Shown here piece after piece: positions 5,376 to 8,032 of a stretch of 8,032 nucleotides of DNA. Position 1 is the stretch's first letter. Each line of letters starts with the position of its first letter. The position numbers and the translations under genes are program-made. This DNA is from JBFLVN01 sp040758475. GTDB taxonomy: Bacteria > JAGRBM01. Location of the stretch: assembly GCA_040758475.1 (NCBI GenBank), contig JBFLVN010000172.1, forward strand, positions 1 through 8,032, read 5' to 3'. The notes under the pieces are model-generated. The model did not search any database, was not told the DNA's origin, and saw nothing but the letters and a program-made list of their open reading frames with translations.

Positions 5376-6356
5376 TTATTGGTTCCCCGGTTCCTTGGGC
5401 TTGGCCTGTTCGGAGATGGATTGGCGCATGCCGGTGTCGGCCACCATGTTCTGCATCCGGTAGTAATCCATGACGCCGAGGCGTCCGGCGCGGAACGCTT
5501 CGGCCATGGCCATGGGCACCTGGGCCTCGGCTTCGATCACCTTCGCGCGCATTTCCTGGGTGCGCGCTTTCATTTCCTGTTCGAGGGCGACGGCCTGAGC
5601 CCGGCGGGATTCGGCCTTCGCCTGGGCGACCAGCTTGTCGGCTTCCGCCTGATCGATCTGGAGCTTGGCGCCGATGTTCTCTCCCACGTCCACGTCGGCG
5701 ATGTCGATGGAGAGAATTTCATAGGCCGTCCCCGAATCGAGCGCCTTGCCGAGAACCGTCTTGGAGATAAGGTCCGGATTTTCCAGCACCCGCTTGTGGG
5801 TTTCCGCCGAACCGATGGTCGTGACGACGCCCTCGCCCACGCGGGCGACGATGGTCTCTTCCCCCGCGCCGCCCACGAGCCGGTCGATGTTGGCCCGCAC
5901 GGTGACGCGCGTGATCGCCTTGAGCTGGATGCCGTCCTTGGCCACCGCCGCGACGACCGGGGTGGTGATAACCTTGGGGTTCACGCTCATCTTGACGGCT
6001 TCGAGCACGTCGCGGCCCGCGAGGTCGATGGCCGCAGCCCGCTGGAAGTTGAGTTTGATCTGGGCCTTGTCCGCGCTGATCAGGGCGTTGACCACGTTGT
6101 GGACGTTGCCGCCCGCCAGATAGTGGGATTCGAGGGCGTCGATCTCGACCTGGAGGCCTGCCTTGATGGCGCTGATGCGCGCCTCGACGATGATCTTGGG
6201 CGGGACGCGGCGGAAGCGCATTCCGATGAGGGTCGTAAGGCCCACGTAGGCGCCCGAGAACCAGGCGGCGAGCCAGAGCGTCACCGGAATCAGGTAGCTA
6301 AAGAGAAAGAAGAAAAGGAAAATCCCAAGCGCAAGCAGGATAATGGCCGGACCCAT
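5376..6356 (-). CDS. floA: FloA, flotillin-like SPFH-domain membrane scaffold protein
   Basis: The 326-residue product matches the UPF0365/YqfA (FloA) family in length and order of parts. Two hydrophobic segments (about 4-24 and 26-46) form the membrane-embedded N-terminus. It is followed by MRFRRVPPKIIVEARISAIKAG, the characteristic entry to the SPFH/PHB domain (about 47-235), with HYLAGGNVHNVVNALISADKA and DVLEAVKMSVNPKVITTPVV as family hallmarks. Residues 236-290 are an Ala/Glu/Lys-rich coiled-coil (QAEADKLVAQAKAESRRAQA and on, ending in EAEAQVPMAMAEAFRAGRLG) used for oligomerisation. MDYYRMQN lies near the end. FloA proteins form membrane microdomains at the inner leaflet and affect membrane fluidity and partner assembly. 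The ATG at 6356 has an excellent GGAGG five bases ahead. It follows two NfeD genes, the usual partners of bacterial flotillins, separated from the nearer one by 111 bases containing a strong stem-loop. Confidence 0.95.
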   Translation of the reverse strand: MGPAIILLALGIFLFFFLFSYLIPVTLWLAAWFSGAYVGLTTLIGMRFRRVPPKIIVEARISAIKAGLQVEIDALESHYLAGGNVHNVVNALISADKAQIKLNFQRAAAIDLAGRDVLEAVKMSVNPKVITTPVVAAVAKDGIQLKAITRVTVRANIDRLVGGAGEETIVARVGEGVVTTIGSAETHKRVLENPDLISKTVLGKALDSGTAYEILSIDIADVDVGENIGAKLQIDQAEADKLVAQAKAESRRAQAVALEQEMKARTQEMRAKVIEAEAQVPMAMAEAFRAGRLGVMDYYRMQNMVADTGMRQSISEQAKPKEPGNQ

Positions 6357-6369
6357 GGTTCCTCCCCCG

Positions 6370-6391
6370 GCGGGACGCCCCGGCGCCCCGC
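6370..6391 (-). promoter_or_regulatory. Strong stem-loop in the floA leader
   Basis: In the minus-strand transcript GCGGGGCGC (6383-6391) pairs with GCGUCCCGC (6370-6378) around a four-base loop (6379-6382), nine pairs with a single G-U. In the plus-strand direction the same position would be an A-C mismatch, so the structure fits transcription toward floA. There is no following T-run, so it is not an intrinsic terminator. It ends only a few bases before the floA GGAGG, in the 111-base gap after the short nfeD gene, and could affect floA translation or protect or process the mRNA. Confidence 0.5.
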
Positions 6392-6467
6392 GCTCTTTCC
6401 CCTACTTACCACGCCGCCCTCCGTTTCCGCCAAAAAACGGTACGGGAGGAAAAGCGTTACAGGACCG

Positions 6468-6959
6468 TCAGGAAGCCTCTGCCGCCGCCGGCGGTTCCAC
6501 CGCCTCTACGACGACCCGGTTTCCTTCCACGCTGCGGACTTTGACCCGCGTCCCTTCATCGAGAAATTCGCTGTTGGCGATCACGTCCACGCGGCGCCCT
6601 TCGATTTCAGCGATCCCTGCGGGACGGAGCTTCGAGAGGGTTTTCCCCTCTTTTCCCTGGAGGGATTCGAGCCCCTCGGCCTGGGACTTCCAGGAGGCGG
6701 CCTCCTGGCTCGTAAGGACCAGCTTCCGGGCGGCCCCCGAGCGGAAGAAGACGGCAAGCCCTCCGCCCGTCACGGCGAAGCTAAGGAGAATCGCTCCCAC
6801 GCCCCATTGGGTACCCAGTTCAAAAGCGAGGTAACAGCCGTACGCCACGGAGGCGAGGCCGAGCGTCCCGAGGACGAGGCCCGGCGCGAAAAGCTCCGTT
6901 AGAAGCAGGAGATAGCCCACGACCAGGAGGGCGACGACGTTCCAAATACCTTCGGGCAT
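6468..6959 (-). CDS. Short NfeD-family membrane protein with C-terminal OB fold
   Basis: The 163-residue product is a short NfeD without a protease domain. It has three hydrophobic segments (about 7-24, 28-46, 52-72), the first containing the LLLTELFAPGLVLGTLG turn, which parallels the 'E.f.PGfg..G' motif of the long NfeD next door. A linker (75-100) leads to the OB-fold NfeD domain at about 101-155 (GKEGKTLSKLRPAGIAEIEG then RRVDVIANSEFLDEGTRVKV and NRVVVEAVE). NfeD proteins act with SPFH proteins at the membrane; the OB domain is thought to mediate protein contacts. The frame is open further upstream only as a shadow of the long nfeD gene. The ATG at 6959 is chosen because the protein then begins just before the first membrane helix, although its ribosome binding site is weak. 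It lies 52 bases after the long nfeD gene and 111 before floA. Confidence 0.88.
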   Translation of the reverse strand: MPEGIWNVVALLVVGYLLLLTELFAPGLVLGTLGLASVAYGCYLAFELGTQWGVGAILLSFAVTGGGLAVFFRSGAARKLVLTSQEAASWKSQAEGLESLQGKEGKTLSKLRPAGIAEIEGRRVDVIANSEFLDEGTRVKVRSVEGNRVVVEAVEPPAAAEAS

Positions 6960-7016
6960 CTTTTGATTCTCTAGTAACTTTTTCGCGGCAAGGCCGGAAT
7001 TTACTTTTAAATTATA
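6960..7016 (-). promoter_or_regulatory. AT-rich gap with a perfect -10 hexamer between the two nfeD genes
   Basis: The gap is much more AT-rich than its surroundings. On the minus strand TATAAT (7011-7016) overlaps the stop codon of the long nfeD gene. No good -35 is seen 15-19 bases upstream. It could be an internal promoter for the short nfeD, floA and anchored-protein genes, or simply the Val-stop codons followed by T. Confidence 0.3.
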
Positions 7017-8032
7017 CCTTGCGCACGACGACCTTCCCACCATCCACCCGCACGACGCGGACCCGGGCGCCCGCATCGATGAATTCTCCTTCCGATTCCA
7101 CTTCCCAGCGCTCGCCCGCGATCCTGGCCCGGCCCGAGGGGCGCAGGACCGTGAGGGCGTCGCCTTCCTGCCCGATGAGGACACCGGCGTCGGGGAGCGT
7201 TTCGTGGGACACGTATCCTTCCTCCGCCGCCAGGACCCCTCCCAAAACGATCTTCCCCGTGCGCTTTCCTTCCTTGGGAAGGTAGCGGATCAGCAGGAGA
7301 ACCGCGACGATCGATAAGGCGCCCGAAAGAAGGACGCGGAAAATCGCTTCGGGAACAAAAGGGTTTTTGAAATCGAGATTCCAGGGGTCTCCCGCCAGGA
7401 AGAGGAGAACGCCCGAAAGGAACAGGCACAAAAGGCCGATGATCCCGGCAATGCCGAAACCCGGCGTCACGAAAAGCTCGGTGAGGATCAGGATGATTCC
7501 GAGCGCGAAAAGGATCATCTCCTCCCAACCGGCCAGATTGACGAGATAGTGGCTAAAGAAAAGGACGGCGAAGCAGGCGAAGGCGCCGTAGCCGAAGAAC
7601 CCGAAACCGGGCGTTTGGTATTCGAGATACGCCAGGACCACCATGAGCATGAACAGAAGCCCCGAGACGGCCTGGCTCGTGAGAAACCCCACGAGCGCCT
7701 CCGACCAGGTGGGGCTGATGCTCCGCACCTCGCCTTCGATCTTGAGTTTTTCAAGAGCCCCCTGGAGAGAGTCCGCTTCGACGTCGGCGATCTTGTGTTG
7801 CAAGGCTCCTTCCGAAGTGAGCGTGAGGAGCTTTCCCTTGGGGGAAATGCCGGGGAGGTCCCTGTCGGCGTCCACCATCTTGGCGGCAATGTCACCGTTC
7901 CTTCCCCGGACCTCGGCCGTCGAACGCATTTCCTCCCGGAAATAGGAAACGTATTTCTCCCCCACGGGCTGGGCTTCCTGGGAACCGGGAGCGATCTGAA
8001 CCGGCATGGCGGCGCCGATCGTGCCGCCGGGA
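7012..8032 (-). CDS. nfeD: Long NfeD (ClpP-class serine protease plus membrane and OB domains), N-terminus outside window
   Basis: The frame continues past the right edge (the last visible codons read PGGTIGAAMPVQ), so the ATG at 8007 is internal and 339 residues are visible. The first part is the end of a ClpP-class (NfeD1/1510-N) protease domain. GGTIGAA follows where the catalytic Ser lies in homologues (off-window), Lys26 in VGEKYVSYF is a candidate for the base of the Ser-Lys dyad, and STAEVRGRN (37-45) is typical. KGKLLTLTSEGALQHKIAD and a regulatory linker follow. About five membrane segments (121-139, 149-166, 172-191, 194-214, 230-250) contain two TPGFG motifs. The last 60 residues are the NfeD OB domain (GVLIGQEGDALTVLRPSGRA and on). 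Archaeal 1510-N cleaves the C-terminus of a stomatin-type partner; here FloA, two genes downstream, is the obvious candidate partner by context, not by evidence of cleavage. Confidence 0.92.
   Translation of the reverse strand, partial: PGGTIGAAMPVQIAPGSQEAQPVGEKYVSYFREEMRSTAEVRGRNGDIAAKMVDADRDLPGISPKGKLLTLTSEGALQHKIADVEADSLQGALEKLKIEGEVRSISPTWSEALVGFLTSQAVSGLLFMLMVVLAYLEYQTPGFGFFGYGAFACFAVLFFSHYLVNLAGWEEMILFALGIILILTELFVTPGFGIAGIIGLLCLFLSGVLLFLAGDPWNLDFKNPFVPEAIFRVLLSGALSIVAVLLLIRYLPKEGKRTGKIVLGGVLAAEEGYVSHETLPDAGVLIGQEGDALTVLRPSGRARIAGERWEVESEGEFIDAGARVRVVRVDGGKVVVRKV

Noticed and set aside
6421..6440. CCGTTT...AAACGG inverted repeat with a run of six A as a terminator after the short nfeD
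   Set aside because: In the transcribed direction the T-run lies inside the stem and loop rather than after the stem, so it does not have terminator geometry.
5379..6902. A 507-codon open frame on the plus strand opposite floA and the short nfeD
   Set aside because: It is antisense to two clearly recognisable genes, its translation is dominated by His, Asp, Gly and Arg as expected from the complement of GC-rich codons, and it has no recognisable domain or start signal.
6960..7184. Upstream extension of the short nfeD frame by 75 codons
   Set aside because: The extension lies mostly inside the 3' end of the long nfeD gene in another frame, its sequence is Ser/Arg/Gly-rich with no family similarity, and the known architecture starts at the first membrane helix.

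Overview
The window is GC-rich, gene-dense bacterial chromosome with no sign of mobile DNA, tRNA, rRNA or CRISPR. It holds ten protein-coding genes, two of them cut by the window edges, with short gaps between them (the longest is about 157 bases). The gene families present (FloA flotillin-like protein, NfeD proteins, a soluble histidine kinase, a TIGR01777-type SDR protein) are spread over several phyla, so the phylum cannot be fixed from this sequence. A GC-rich Gram-negative or PVC/Deltaproteobacteria-like lineage is a guess only.

Layout. Bases 2-499 (+) are the end of a Spinster-like MFS transporter, which converges on a small XRE-type HTH regulator (523-768, -) that has its own well-formed sigma70-like promoter. 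Next comes a secreted protein of unknown function with two similar beta-rich domains (894-1877, -). A divergent gap of 157 bases leads to a TIGR01777/YfcH-like atypical SDR protein (2035-2946, +). This is followed by a two-component pair: a soluble CBS-pair histidine kinase (3050-4222, +) and a stand-alone receiver (4250-4654, +). The right half is one minus-strand cluster, transcribed from beyond the right edge: a long NfeD with the end of a ClpP-class serine protease domain (7012-8032), a short NfeD (6468-6959), FloA (5376-6356), and a membrane-anchored, largely disordered protein (4683-5348).

How the genes work together. NfeD and FloA proteins are known partners in membrane microdomains (compare yqeZ-yqfA-yqfB of Bacillus). 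The last gene of the cluster is in the position of yqfB but looks unrelated to it. It encodes one N-terminal membrane helix, a Pro/Lys-rich linker, a degenerate seven-residue repeat (consensus x-S-E-H-E-x-x) that places histidines exactly seven apart, and a short conserved-looking C-terminal motif. This is the least explained part of the window. The kinase and receiver form a cytoplasmic signalling pair whose input is probably a nucleotide-type ligand bound by the CBS pair; its output is not encoded nearby.

Regulatory structure seen directly includes a promoter flanked by two identical 8-bp boxes ahead of the HTH gene, a 9-bp stem-loop just upstream of the floA ribosome binding site, and a start codon inside a small GC hairpin for the secreted protein.
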